Below, in pieces: positions 1 to 8,487 of a stretch of 64,000 bases of DNA (within the stretch, counting starts at the first letter, position 1; each line of letters starts with the position of its first letter). The DNA is from Shimia biformata (GTDB taxonomy: Bacteria > Pseudomonadota > Alphaproteobacteria > Rhodobacterales > Rhodobacteraceae). Both the position numbers and the translations under genes were made by a program. The notes under the pieces are model-generated. The model had not been told where the DNA came from. It saw only the letters and a program-made list of their open reading frames with translations, and searched no databases. Location of the stretch: positions 253,868 through 317,867 of the forward strand of contig NZ_JAFEJK010000002.1 in the NCBI RefSeq assembly GCF_016888515.1, written 5' to 3'.

Positions 1-458
1 GATATGTCGACTGGATCGAGCAGCTGATGCCGCTGATCGCCTTCATGGGTATTGCCTATACCCAGCGCGACGGAACCCATATTCGCATGGACATTCTGAT
101 TGGGCGGCTGAATGGTCGCGCGCTTTGGGCGGCCGAGTTCATCACCACCCTTGCCGCGCTTGTCCTGATGATCCTGCTCGTCTGGGGGACATGGTCGCAT
201 TTCCTGCGCTCGTTCGACTTCGCGGCCCCGCTCTGGAGCCGGGATTCGTCGATTGATATCGCGCTGCCCTTGTGGCCTGCGAAACTTCTGGCGCCGGTCG
301 CCTTTTTCATCCTGTGCCTGCGCTTTTCGATCCAGCTTTGGGGTTATGGCCGGGCCTTTGTTCTGAACCTGAGTGAACCGGTGGCGATCCCGCTGATCAA
401 ATCCGCCGCCCAGACCGCCGCTGACGAGGCTGCGGTTCTGGAAGATAACGGCAATTAA
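1..458 (+). CDS. dctQ: TRAP transporter small permease (DctQ), 5' partial
   Basis: Membrane component of a tripartite ATP-independent periplasmic transporter, which imports organic acids or similar solutes using an ion gradient and a binding protein. The reading frame is open from the first complete codon (position 3), so the start lies outside the window; about 150 residues are visible. Three hydrophobic stretches can be seen, and the early segment with IAYTQRDGTHIRMD is typical of DctQ (a conserved region before the second half of the four-helix bundle). It is followed after 12 bases by dctM. The binding protein (DctP) is not in the window, so the substrate cannot be named. Confidence 0.9.
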   Translation, partial: YVDWIEQLMPLIAFMGIAYTQRDGTHIRMDILIGRLNGRALWAAEFITTLAALVLMILLVWGTWSHFLRSFDFAAPLWSRDSSIDIALPLWPAKLLAPVAFFILCLRFSIQLWGYGRAFVLNLSEPVAIPLIKSAAQTAADEAAVLEDNGN

Positions 459-470
459 GGGGGCCGCGTC

Positions 471-1871
471 ATGGAACCGATTGAAATTGGTCTGATCGTA
501 TCAGGCGTCATGGTCCTGTTTGTCGTGCTGGGCATGCGCGTCGCCTTTGCCGCAGGCATGGCAGGGCTGATCGGGCTGATCTGGATTTTCTGGGCCAAGA
601 AAGGTTATGACCCTGAGGATTTCGGCTGGGCGCTGACCGTTGCGGTCAAGACCGCCGGACAGGTGCCGCATTCCAAAGTGGCAAGCCAGGCGCTGTCGCT
701 GATCCCGACCTTCATCCTGATCGGCTATCTTGCCTATTACGCCGGTCTGACCAAGGCGCTGTTCGAGGCGTCGAAGCGCTGGGTTGGCTGGCTTCCGGGC
801 GGCTTGGCCGTGTCGACGGTCTTTGCGACCGCTGGCTTTGCCGCCGTGTCGGGCGCGTCAGTGGCAACTTCGGCGGTCTTTGCGCGCATCGCCATCCCCG
901 AGATGCTGAAGATCGGCTATGACAAGCGTTTCGCGGCCGGTGTGGTGGCGGCGGGGGGCACGCTGGCCTCGCTGATCCCGCCTTCGGCGATCCTCGTGAT
1001 CTATGCCATCATCGTCGAACAGGACGTCGGCAAGCTGCTCTTGGCGGGCTTCATTCCCGGCGCGTTCTCGGCCCTGATTTATGGCCTTCTGATCGTCTCG
1101 CTGGCACTGGCCCTGCCAAAGTTCGGTCCGCCGGTCAAAGGGTTCACATGGGCCGAGCGGTTTCAGTCGCTGCCCCCTGCGATGCCGATCTTCTTCGTGG
1201 TCTTCATCATCATCTTCTTCATCTACAACCCCTTTGGCGGCGATGCATGGGGCACGCCGACCGAAGGTGGTGCGCTGGGGGCATTCGTGGTCTTCCTGAT
1301 GGCGGTCGCCAAGGGCATGCGCTGGCGGCAGTTCCGAGATGCCCTGCTGGAGACCGCAAAGCTGGCAGTGATGATCTTCACCATCATCTGGGGCGTGCTG
1401 ATCTATGTCCGCTTCCTTGGCTTTGCCGACCTGCCGGGCGCGTTTTCGGACTGGATCACCAGCCTGGACCAGTCACCGATGCTGACGCTGGTGATGATCC
1501 TTCTGGCCTATGCGGTCTTGGGCATGTTCATGGACGCGATCGGGATGCTTCTTTTGACGCTGCCGGTGGTCTATCCGGCGGTGATGGCGCTGAACGGGGG
1601 CGAGTTCGTCTCGGCCGCCGACAGCACATTCGGCATGTCCGGCCCGATGTGCGCGATCTGGTTCGGTATCCTCGTGGTGAAGATGGCCGAGTTCTGCCTG
1701 ATCACGCCGCCCATCGGTCTCAACTGTTTCGTGGTGGCCGGGGTGCGGGATGACCTGACCGTGCAGGACGTGTTCAAGGGCGTGACCCCGTTCTTCATCG
1801 CCGACGCGATCACCATCGCGCTTCTGGTGGCCTTTCCGGCGATTGTGTTGTGGTTGCCAAGTTTGGCATGA
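471..1871 (+). CDS. dctM: TRAP transporter large permease (DctM)
   Basis: The large, roughly 12-helix permease subunit that carries the transport path of a TRAP system in the inner membrane. The 466-residue product is hydrophobic throughout and shows the DctM features: N-terminal helix with MRVAFAAGMAGLIGL, the central ATAGFAAVSGASVATSAVFARIAIPEM segment region (small-residue rich) and a C-terminal repeat with CLITPPIGLNCFVV. It is slightly longer than the usual 425-440 residues. It follows dctQ by 12 bases, as expected for a DctPQM operon. The gene ends 33 bases before the convergent urtE. Substrate unknown. Confidence 0.93.
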   Translation: MEPIEIGLIVSGVMVLFVVLGMRVAFAAGMAGLIGLIWIFWAKKGYDPEDFGWALTVAVKTAGQVPHSKVASQALSLIPTFILIGYLAYYAGLTKALFEASKRWVGWLPGGLAVSTVFATAGFAAVSGASVATSAVFARIAIPEMLKIGYDKRFAAGVVAAGGTLASLIPPSAILVIYAIIVEQDVGKLLLAGFIPGAFSALIYGLLIVSLALALPKFGPPVKGFTWAERFQSLPPAMPIFFVVFIIIFFIYNPFGGDAWGTPTEGGALGAFVVFLMAVAKGMRWRQFRDALLETAKLAVMIFTIIWGVLIYVRFLGFADLPGAFSDWITSLDQSPMLTLVMILLAYAVLGMFMDAIGMLLLTLPVVYPAVMALNGGEFVSAADSTFGMSGPMCAIWFGILVVKMAEFCLITPPIGLNCFVVAGVRDDLTVQDVFKGVTPFFIADAITIALLVAFPAIVLWLPSLA

Positions 1872-1877
1872 CGTGAT

Positions 1878-1897
1878 GCCCGGCGTTGCCGCCGGGC
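1878..1897. terminator. GC-rich hairpin between convergent dctM and urtE
   Basis: GCCCGGC (1878-1884) and GCCGGGC (1891-1897) form a perfect 7-bp stem with a 6-base loop in the 32-base gap between two convergent genes. No T-run follows on either strand, so it is a weak or factor-assisted bidirectional terminator at best. Confidence 0.4.
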
Positions 1898-1903
1898 GTA
1901 ACC

Positions 1904-2599
1904 TCAGACCGAGACAGCTTCCAGCAATTCCTCGCGGTTGAGCGCCCCACGTGGCCCCGATTTCACCACCTCGCCACGCCGCAGGATCACGAATTCATCG
2001 GCGTGTTCATAGGCAAAGTCGAAGAACTGCTCGACCAGGATGATTGCCATGTCTCCTTTATCGCGCAAATAGGCGATGACCTTGCCGATCTGCTTGATGA
2101 TATTGGGCTGGATGCCCTCGGTCGGCTCATCCAGCAACAGAAGCTTCGGCTTGGCGATCAGCGCCCGCGCAATGGCAAGCTGCTGCTGCTGCCCGCCCGA
2201 CAGGTCGCCCCCGCGCCGGTTCAGAAAGTCTTTCAGGATCGGGAACAGTTCAAATATCTCGTCGGGGATGAAATGTTCCGATTTCGGCAGGCAGGCATAG
2301 CCTGTTTCAAGGTTCTCGCGCACCGTCAGCAGCGGAAAGATGTCGCGGCCCTGCGGCACGTATCCAACGCCCTTCTGCGCCATCACATGTGCGGGGAGTT
2401 TGCCGATCGCTTCGCCAAAGAACTCGACCTCGCCACCCTCGCGGGGATGGGTGCCCGAGATCGCCTTCAACAATGAAGTTTTGCCAACCCCGTTGGTACC
2501 CATGATGCAGGTGATCTTGCCGGGTTCGGCCTGCATCGAGATATCGTAAAGGATTTGAGAGCCGCCGTAGAACAGGGTCAGGTCATTGATTTTCAACAT
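1904..2599 (-). CDS. urtE: Urea ABC transporter ATP-binding subunit UrtE
   Basis: One of the two ATPases that drive the high-affinity urea importer UrtABCDE; it resembles LivF of branched-chain amino acid transporters. The 231-residue product has Walker A at 34-42 (GTNGVGKTS), the signature LSGGQ at 133-137 and Walker B LLLLDEP at 153-159 followed by TEGIQP. The short LivF-like length without the C-terminal LivG extension distinguishes it from UrtD. It is the last gene of the operon, 3 bases behind urtD. Identification as urea-specific rather than amino-acid transport rests on the whole cluster, especially UrtA and the long UrtB. Confidence 0.94.
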   Translation of the reverse strand: MLKINDLTLFYGGSQILYDISMQAEPGKITCIMGTNGVGKTSLLKAISGTHPREGGEVEFFGEAIGKLPAHVMAQKGVGYVPQGRDIFPLLTVRENLETGYACLPKSEHFIPDEIFELFPILKDFLNRRGGDLSGGQQQQLAIARALIAKPKLLLLDEPTEGIQPNIIKQIGKVIAYLRDKGDMAIILVEQFFDFAYEHADEFVILRRGEVVKSGPRGALNREELLEAVSV

Positions 2600-2602
2600 G
2601 TC

Positions 2603-3343
2603 TCAGCGTCCCAGATAGACGTCGATGACGTCCTTGTTGCTTGTCACGTGATCGAGCGAGCCCTCGGCAAGAACCGAGCCTTCATGCAGAACCGTCACCT
2701 TGCAATTCAGCCGCCGCACAAATTCCATGTCATGTTCAACCACGACAACGGCGCGGGTCTTGGCGGCCTCGACAAGGATCGCGGTGGTATGCTCGCGTTC
2801 TTCGGGTGTCATGCCGGCCGCTGGTTCGTCGACCAGAAGAAGCTGTGGCTCCTGCGCCAGCAGCATGCCGATTTCAAGCCATTGCTTCTGGCCGTGGGAG
2901 AGTTCACCCGATTTGCGGTCAAGCTGGTCGGTCAGGCCGATCTCTTCGGCAAGCGCGTGGACCTTGTCCACGTCCTCGGCGCTGCGCCGATAGAACAGGA
3001 CGGGCAGGGGGCCGCGATCCTTTTTCAGCGCCAGAAGCAGGTTGTCAAAAACCGTCTGGTCTTCGAACACGGTGGGGCGCTGGAACTTGCGGCCAACCCC
3101 GGCCCGGGCGATCTGGGCTTCGGACATTTTCAGCAGGCTGACAGATTTGTCGCCCCAGATCACACGGCCTTCGTCTGGTCTGGTCTTGCCGGTGACGATA
3201 TCCATAAAAGTGGTCTTTCCCGCGCCGTTCGGTCCGATAATCGCCCGCATCTCTGCCTTGCCGATCTGGAAGGACAGGTTGTTGATCGCCTTGAACCCGT
3301 CAAACGAGACCGAGACACCGGACACTTCGAGAAGGGTGCTCAT
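2603..3343 (-). CDS. urtD: Urea ABC transporter ATP-binding subunit UrtD
   Basis: LivG-like ATPase of the urea importer. The 246-residue product has Walker A at 37-45 (GPNGAGKTT), the variant signature LSHGQKQWLEIGMLL, and Walker B LLLVDEPAAGMTP; LSHGQ in place of LSGGQ is common in UrtD. The start ATG overlaps the urtC stop in an ATGA junction (3340-3343), indicating translational coupling. It would pair with UrtE to form the ATPase dimer under the UrtBC channel. Confidence 0.95.
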   Translation of the reverse strand: MSTLLEVSGVSVSFDGFKAINNLSFQIGKAEMRAIIGPNGAGKTTFMDIVTGKTRPDEGRVIWGDKSVSLLKMSEAQIARAGVGRKFQRPTVFEDQTVFDNLLLALKKDRGPLPVLFYRRSAEDVDKVHALAEEIGLTDQLDRKSGELSHGQKQWLEIGMLLAQEPQLLLVDEPAAGMTPEEREHTTAILVEAAKTRAVVVVEHDMEFVRRLNCKVTVLHEGSVLAEGSLDHVTSNKDVIDVYLGR

Positions 3344-4575
3344 TGATCCGCCTCCTGTTCCTGAAGGGATCCGGCATCCGGCCCGAGGTCCTGTCCGTGG
3401 CGCGCGGGCGCCATATGCCCGGTCCAGAGGTCAAAGAGACCACCAATGCCGCGCGGGGCAAAAAGCGTGACCATGACGAAAGAGAAACCCAGCAACACCA
3501 GCCACCAGTCGACCCAGTCTATGGTGTAGAAACCAAGCGGGATAGACGGCACCTGCCCGCCGGTGAACCAGCTTGAGACAAGCGACACAAAGGCCGCGCC
3601 GATCACCGCGCCGTAAAGCCGTCCGCGCCCGCCGATGGCGACCCAGACCGCAAGGTAAATCGAGGCGATTGGTGCGATCTCGGCCGGGTTGATGATCCCG
3701 GCCTGCGGGTAGTAGAGCGCTCCCGCGATCCCGGCGATCACGGCGGTGATGGTGAAGATGAACAGTTTGTAGGCCTCGACCGAATAGCCAAGGAACCGCA
3801 CCCGCGCCTCGTCATCGCGGATGCCGCGCAGGACCGAGCCGAACTTGCCCGAAACGACCCAGGCGCTAAAGACATAGCCAAGGCCAAGCGCGGCGGCTGA
3901 GGCCCAGAGGAACCAGACCGAGACCACGGATTGCGGCACCTCATCCAGTCCGGGCAGGTTTTGCAGGCCCGACAGCCCGTTGTTGCCGCGCAAGCCACTG
4001 TCGTTCTGAAAGAGGTACAGCGCCAGCGCCAACGTCATCGCCTGTGTCAGGATCGACAGGTAAACCCCCGTCACGCGACTGCGGAAGGCAAGCCAGCCAA
4101 AGACCAGAGCCAGAAGGCCGGGCACCGCGACGACTAGGATCAGCTGCAGCGTCAGCGAGTGCGAAAACGCCCAGATCGCGGGAAATTCGGAACTGCCGAC
4201 CACGCCGAAAATCTGGTTTCCGATGGCGGCGGTGATTTCGGATTCGGTTGGCGGAATTTCCTGCCCGGCCATCGAGGTCACGATGATGTCGCGGGTGCGC
4301 TCATACATCAGCCACATGCCGATCATGTAACCGCCAATCCCGAAAAAGGCGAAATGGCCCAGTGACAGGATGCCGGTGTAGCCCCAGACAAGATCCATTG
4401 CCAACGCGATCAGGCAGAGGCACAGGGTCTTGCCCAGTGTCTTGACGAAACTGGTCGAGATCAGGCCGGAGCCGAAGGCTTCGCTGAAGACGGTGACGCC
4501 CAGCGTGAACATGCCAAGGCAGGCGAGGAAGATCAGAACCGAGGGGTTCTTGGCAAAGAGGGAACGGTCGGTCAT
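3340..4575 (-). CDS. urtC: Urea ABC transporter permease UrtC
   Basis: Inner-membrane LivM-like permease of the urea importer, 411 residues with about ten hydrophobic segments. The central conserved segment LRGIRDDEARVRFLGYSVEAYKL region is the loop that contacts the ATPases. A polar insertion around residues 85-130 precedes the main LivM core. A good ribosome site (GGGAG, 7-8 bases upstream of ATG) supports the start. The gene lies 99 bases behind urtB; that gap carries a palindromic repeat (4602-4660). It overlaps urtD by 4 bases. Confidence 0.94.
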   Translation of the reverse strand: MTDRSLFAKNPSVLIFLACLGMFTLGVTVFSEAFGSGLISTSFVKTLGKTLCLCLIALAMDLVWGYTGILSLGHFAFFGIGGYMIGMWLMYERTRDIIVTSMAGQEIPPTESEITAAIGNQIFGVVGSSEFPAIWAFSHSLTLQLILVVAVPGLLALVFGWLAFRSRVTGVYLSILTQAMTLALALYLFQNDSGLRGNNGLSGLQNLPGLDEVPQSVVSVWFLWASAAALGLGYVFSAWVVSGKFGSVLRGIRDDEARVRFLGYSVEAYKLFIFTITAVIAGIAGALYYPQAGIINPAEIAPIASIYLAVWVAIGGRGRLYGAVIGAAFVSLVSSWFTGGQVPSIPLGFYTIDWVDWWLVLLGFSFVMVTLFAPRGIGGLFDLWTGHMAPARHGQDLGPDAGSLQEQEADQ

Positions 4576-4601
4576 GGGGTGACTCCCTGCGGGGCGGGGA
4601 G

Positions 4602-4660
4602 GGGGGCGCTGCCCCCGTCGCGTGCCGCGACTCCCCCGGAGTATTTCTGCAAGAAAGAAG
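4602..4660 (-). repeat. Palindromic 3'-end element, copy 1 (between urtB and urtC)
   Basis: Contains the 15-mer GGGGGCGCTGCCCCC (4602-4616), a second hairpin GTCGCG-tgc-CGCGAC (4617-4631), then a tail CCCCCGGAGTATTTCTGC plus AAGAAAGAAG to 4660. Read on the minus strand it begins 14 bases behind the urtB stop. The same 15-mer and tail occur at 26076-26150 and 59374-59419, each time directly behind a stop codon in the same relative orientation. Unlike the other two, this copy sits inside an operon. Confidence 0.8.
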
Positions 4661-4674
4661 TGGCTTTCATCGGA

Positions 4675-6606
4675 TCAATCTCCCGCTGCACGTCCCTTGA
4701 GGGCGATGATCCCTCGGGGGCGGAACTGGATGAAGATGATGATGAAGATGATCATGTAGGTCTGGGCCGCCAGCGTGTTCGACGGGTTCATCCATTCGAT
4801 GCCCTTTTGCAGGAAGCCGATCATCGCCGCGCCCGCAAGCGTGCCCCAGATATTGCCGACCCCGCCGACGACGACGGTCATAAAGGACTGCACGATATAG
4901 TCGCTGCCGAGTTCCGAGGTGACCTTGGCGAAAAGGCCGATGGCGACACCGGCGATCCCGGCGATGCCCGAACCCAGACCGAAGGTCAGCATGTTCACCT
5001 TGTCGGGATTGATCCCCATCGACGCCGCCATGCGCGGGTTCTGGGTGACGGCGCGGGTTTCAAGACCCAGCCGCGTGCGTTTCATGATGAACAGGAACAG
5101 GCCGAGGAAGATCAGGGCCAGAACGAAGATCGCGATGCGGATATAGCTGATCGAGACCACGTCATTCAGCACCCAGGCCCCGTCCAGCCAGGCCGGAGAG
5201 GTCAGCGGGCGCGCCTGGGTGCCAAAGATGTTCTTGGCGATCTGCTGCAGCGCGATCGAGATGCCGAAGGTGGCCAGCAGCGTTTCCAGCGGGCGGTTGT
5301 AGAGGTGACGGATCACCAGCCGCTCCATCGCGACGCCGGCGGCAAAGGTGACGAGGAAGGCCAAGGGCAGCGCTACAAGGATCGAGACGGTGTAGTTCGG
5401 GATGATCTGCTGCACGACATAGCCGGTGTAGGCGCCCATCATGATGAACTCGCCATGGGCCATGTTGATCACCCCCATCACACCGAAGGTGATGGCAAGG
5501 CCGATGGCGGCGAGGAAGAAGATCGAGGCCAGCGAGATGCCGTCCAGCAAAAGGTCCAGCGTCTGGTTCAGACCAACGCGGGTCTTTATCGATTTCAGCG
5601 CTTCTTGCGCGGCGTTGGTGACGGCGCGGTCGCGTTCGTCGAAGACCTCATAGAATTGCTCATACTGAACCAGGTCCGCCTTGGACACCAGCGGGTTCCA
5701 GCCAGGGTTGAGAGCGGCATAGGCGCGGTCACGGGCTTCTTGCGTGTCGAGTTGTGCCAGTGGCACACCGCCCACCTTGCCGTCGTCAATGTGTTCAAGA
5801 AGAAAGGCCTTGCGCTCATCCGGCGTGGGGACGTGTTTCATGGCACCGGCATCGACCATCAACTCGAATGCGGCATCGATTGACAGGTCGTCGCTGCCGG
5901 GAATGATGCGGCGGCCCTTGTTGGCCTCTTCTGGCGGGTCGAACACGATGCGGCTGCTGAGAAGCGTGTTCAGCGCGGCGCGGGTATCCAGCGAGATATT
6001 GGTCGAGACGCTTTCGATGGCGGCAACGCGGGTGGCGGTGTCCTTGCCGAAACGGATCGTCAGAAGGGTCAGAAGCTGTTCTTTGCGGGCCTTGATCGCG
6101 GGGTTGGTTTCGCCCTCGATCGAGGCGGAGAGCGGCGCCAGGTGACTTTCTTCGGCATCGCGCTGGATCGCGGTCAGGGCGTCAAGGCGGCGCGTGGGGT
6201 CGGGGTCGCTGAGCTGAAACTGCACCAGCGCCGCGCCGATCATCGCCCGCACGCCCGAGTTCGGCTTGAGCTGATCGAGGTCGCCCTTGGCATAGTCGCC
6301 TACCGGTTCACCGGTATCGAAATCATGCAGGCGATAGGTCTTCCTGGCGATCTCTTCGGCCCAGAAGAACAGCCCATCTTCCTTGCGCTGCCACATGTCC
6401 TTTTGCTGCCATTTCTGCAGCACGGTCTGGGCGGCGGGCAGGCCAGAGCCCGCGATGGCGGTGATGGCCGGTTCGATGGTCTTGCGGCTGCCCTTCTCGA
6501 TCGCGGCACGATGGGTTTGCAGCACCTCCTGGATGCCGGACCCTTGTGCAAATGCGAAAGAGGAAAGGGACAGGAGCAGTGTGAGGGCGAGAGTGATGAC
6601 CCGCAT
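4675..6606 (-). CDS. urtB: Urea ABC transporter permease UrtB
   Basis: LivH-like permease of the urea importer. The product is 643 residues from the ATG at 6606, chosen because AGGA lies 8 bases upstream and the protein then begins with a clean signal peptide (MRVITLALTLLLSLSSFAFAQ). Residues 21 to about 340 form a helical, water-soluble region that lies outside the membrane; the rest is the eight-helix LivH core, including VMGVINMAHGEFIMMGAY and the loop ETRAVTQNPRMAASMGINPDKVN. The long N-terminal domain is typical of UrtB and separates it from amino-acid permeases. An upstream ATG at 6627 is possible but would bury the signal peptide. A hairpin separates it from urtA. Confidence 0.94.
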   Translation of the reverse strand: MRVITLALTLLLSLSSFAFAQGSGIQEVLQTHRAAIEKGSRKTIEPAITAIAGSGLPAAQTVLQKWQQKDMWQRKEDGLFFWAEEIARKTYRLHDFDTGEPVGDYAKGDLDQLKPNSGVRAMIGAALVQFQLSDPDPTRRLDALTAIQRDAEESHLAPLSASIEGETNPAIKARKEQLLTLLTIRFGKDTATRVAAIESVSTNISLDTRAALNTLLSSRIVFDPPEEANKGRRIIPGSDDLSIDAAFELMVDAGAMKHVPTPDERKAFLLEHIDDGKVGGVPLAQLDTQEARDRAYAALNPGWNPLVSKADLVQYEQFYEVFDERDRAVTNAAQEALKSIKTRVGLNQTLDLLLDGISLASIFFLAAIGLAITFGVMGVINMAHGEFIMMGAYTGYVVQQIIPNYTVSILVALPLAFLVTFAAGVAMERLVIRHLYNRPLETLLATFGISIALQQIAKNIFGTQARPLTSPAWLDGAWVLNDVVSISYIRIAIFVLALIFLGLFLFIMKRTRLGLETRAVTQNPRMAASMGINPDKVNMLTFGLGSGIAGIAGVAIGLFAKVTSELGSDYIVQSFMTVVVGGVGNIWGTLAGAAMIGFLQKGIEWMNPSNTLAAQTYMIIFIIIFIQFRPRGIIALKGRAAGD

Positions 6607-6634
6607 GGAAGGCGTCCTGTTCGTCATGTTGTGG

Positions 6635-6658
6635 GGAAGGGGACATGCGCCCCCTTCC
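6635..6658 (-). promoter_or_regulatory. Intercistronic hairpin between urtA and urtB
   Basis: GGAAGGGG (6635-6642) and CCCCTTCC (6651-6658) form a perfect 8-bp stem with an 8-base loop in the 67-base urtA-urtB gap, readable on the minus-strand transcript. There is no T-run. Such hairpins behind binding-protein genes commonly protect the upstream message or reduce read-through, so that the soluble receptor is made in excess over the permease. That role is inferred. Confidence 0.6.
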
Positions 6659-6673
6659 GCCATTGGTTGGGTC

Positions 6674-7954
6674 TTAGTAGTTTGACAGGGTCTGGACGCA
6701 GGTCGAGGTCTGGGTGTTGTACATACCGCAGCCCAGGTCCTTCCAATCCGACTTCAGAACCGCCGATTCCGGCAGGAAGTCTGTCCATGCATCGCCCGGA
6801 ACCTCTGCGGTCTGGCTGATGATGTCGAACTGGCCGTCTTCCTGGATCTCACCGATCAGGACCGGCTTGGTCAGGTGGTGGTTCGGCAGCATCACGGCGG
6901 TGCCGCCGGTCAGGTTCGGAACCTCGATGCCGTACATCGCTTCACGCACCGCGTCGACATCGGTGGTGCCGGCTTTTTCCAGCGCCTTGATGTACATGTT
7001 GAAACCGATCACGTGGGCTTCCATCGGGTCGTTGGTGACACGCTCTTCGCCAGCAAAGGCTTTCCACTTGGCGACGAATTCATCGTTCAGGTCGCTTTCC
7101 GCCGACTGGAAGTAGTTCCATGCCGCGAGGTGACCGACGAGGTTCGTCGTGTCGAGGCCAGAAAGTTCCTCTTCACCGACCGAGAAGGCAACGACGGGGA
7201 TGTCGTCCGCCGACACGCCAGCTGCGGCCAGTTCCTTGTAAAAGCCGATATTGGCGTCGCCGTTGATGGTCGAGATCACGCCGACCTTCTTGCCATCCGC
7301 ACCCAGCGCCACGACGTCGGCGACGATTTTCGACCAGTCGCTGTGGCCGAAGGGGGTGTAGTTCACGAAGATGTCTTCGGCCGCGATGCCCTTATCCTTC
7401 AGATAGCTCTCAAGGATGTTGTTGGTGGTGCGGGGATAGACATAGTCGGTGCCCAAAAGCGCGAATTTCTCAACGCCCAGTTCTTCGAGGAAATAATCCG
7501 TCGCCGGGATCGCCTGCTGGTTCGGCGCGGCGCCAGTGTAGAACACGTTTTTCGAGCTTTCCTCACCCTCGTACTGCACCGGGTAGAACAGCAGGCCGTT
7601 CAGTTCCTCGATCACCGGCAGAACCGATTTGCGGCTGACCGAGGTCCAGCAGCCGAACATCACGTCAACGTCTTCGACGGTCAGCAACTCGCGTGCCTTC
7701 TCGGCAAACAGCGGCCAGTCCGATGCGGGATCGACAACAACAGCTTCCAGTTGCTTGCCCAGAACTCCGCCCTTGGCGTTCTGTTCCTCGATCAACATCA
7801 GCATTGTGTCTTTCAGCGTGGTCTCGGAAATGGCCATGGTGCCCGAGAGCGAATGCAGTACGCCGATCTTGATCGTGTCATCGGCGGCCATCGCGGTGGT
7901 CGCGACCCCTGCCAGTGCCAGCGAACCGGCGAGAGTGGATTTTAGGAAGTTCAT
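6674..7954 (-). CDS. urtA: Urea ABC transporter substrate-binding protein UrtA
   Basis: Periplasmic receptor that captures urea (or short-chain amides) for UrtBCDE. The 426-residue product starts at 7954, where GAGGAG stands 6 bases upstream; a longer frame to 8002 has no ribosome site. A signal peptide (MNFLKSTLAGSLALAGVATTAMAA) is followed by IKIGVLHSLSGTMAISE, the hallmark of the type-1 amide/urea family (FmdD/AmiC/UrtA), and the C-terminal region GCGMYNTQTSTC with two cysteines. It is the first gene of the operon; the 533-base region upstream holds no other gene and should contain the promoter. Urea, rather than another amide, is inferred from the five-gene set and the nearby urease. Confidence 0.94.
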   Translation of the reverse strand: MNFLKSTLAGSLALAGVATTAMAADDTIKIGVLHSLSGTMAISETTLKDTMLMLIEEQNAKGGVLGKQLEAVVVDPASDWPLFAEKARELLTVEDVDVMFGCWTSVSRKSVLPVIEELNGLLFYPVQYEGEESSKNVFYTGAAPNQQAIPATDYFLEELGVEKFALLGTDYVYPRTTNNILESYLKDKGIAAEDIFVNYTPFGHSDWSKIVADVVALGADGKKVGVISTINGDANIGFYKELAAAGVSADDIPVVAFSVGEEELSGLDTTNLVGHLAAWNYFQSAESDLNDEFVAKWKAFAGEERVTNDPMEAHVIGFNMYIKALEKAGTTDVDAVREAMYGIEVPNLTGGTAVMLPNHHLTKPVLIGEIQEDGQFDIISQTAEVPGDAWTDFLPESAVLKSDWKDLGCGMYNTQTSTCVQTLSNY

Positions 7955-8487
7955 GCGTGTCTCCTCGCAAGGTTCGGGCCGGGGACTTGCACATGGGGGC
8001 AACTCGTCCTAGCTCTGACCTTGCAACTATTGTTGCGAACCGTGTGGCGGCTGGGTCCGAGGTCCAATCGTCCGGTCGCCACACACCCAGCGGTTTCCTG
8101 ACATGACCAAGGTGGCAGCCTGTCCGCGCATCGGGTGGCTTAACCTTTCTGCGGTGCCGCGAGATTCTCAAATAAGACCGCCTGATTATTGGGCGCTGGA
8201 TCGCTGTTGCTGCATTGTTGGGCGTCATTGCGGGGTAATTGCCTGTTTTTTGGGCCTTTGGTGGCGGCGCGCATGCAGGTCTTGCGCGTAGTATCGGGTG
8301 TTGCGGCAAGAAGATGCCATCGAAACGGGCGGATTCCCGTGCGGATGATTCCTGAAAGGGCAAGTCAAAGAGCGCTCGATACGAGTGAATTGTCTCATGA
8401 TCTCTGCCCTGCCGCCGCAAGATCGCCCCAGTTTGCGGGCATTGACACTGGGTCAGTTAATGAACTTCGGTAATGCGGAAGGTCCGA
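7955..8487. other. Gene-free divergent region upstream of urtA
   Basis: A 533-base stretch between the divergent urtA and the secreted-protein gene. Short frames here have no ribosome sites or recognisable products. The one clear structure is the inverted repeat TTGCAAC-tatt-GTTGCGA at 8021-8038, about 70 bases upstream of the urtA start. I could not find a convincing sigma-54 element (GG-N10-GC with the flanking consensus) or NtrC box by eye. Confidence 0.6.
8021..8038. promoter_or_regulatory. Inverted repeat upstream of urtA (possible operator)
   Basis: TTGCAAC (8021-8027) and GTTGCGA (8032-8038) are near-perfect inverted half sites separated by TATT, 67-84 bases before the urtA start codon. 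Size and spacing suit a dimeric repressor or activator, but I do not recognise the motif. Confidence 0.3.

Noticed and set aside
4579-5883. 434-codon plus-strand frame opposite urtB, rich in Asp/His/Arg
   Set aside because: Composition is that of a reverse-complement shadow; it also begins inside the intergenic repeat.
7955-8487. Sigma-54 promoter and NtrC boxes for urtA
   Set aside because: No stretch combined GG-N10-GC spacing with the flanking TGGCA/TTGC bases well enough.
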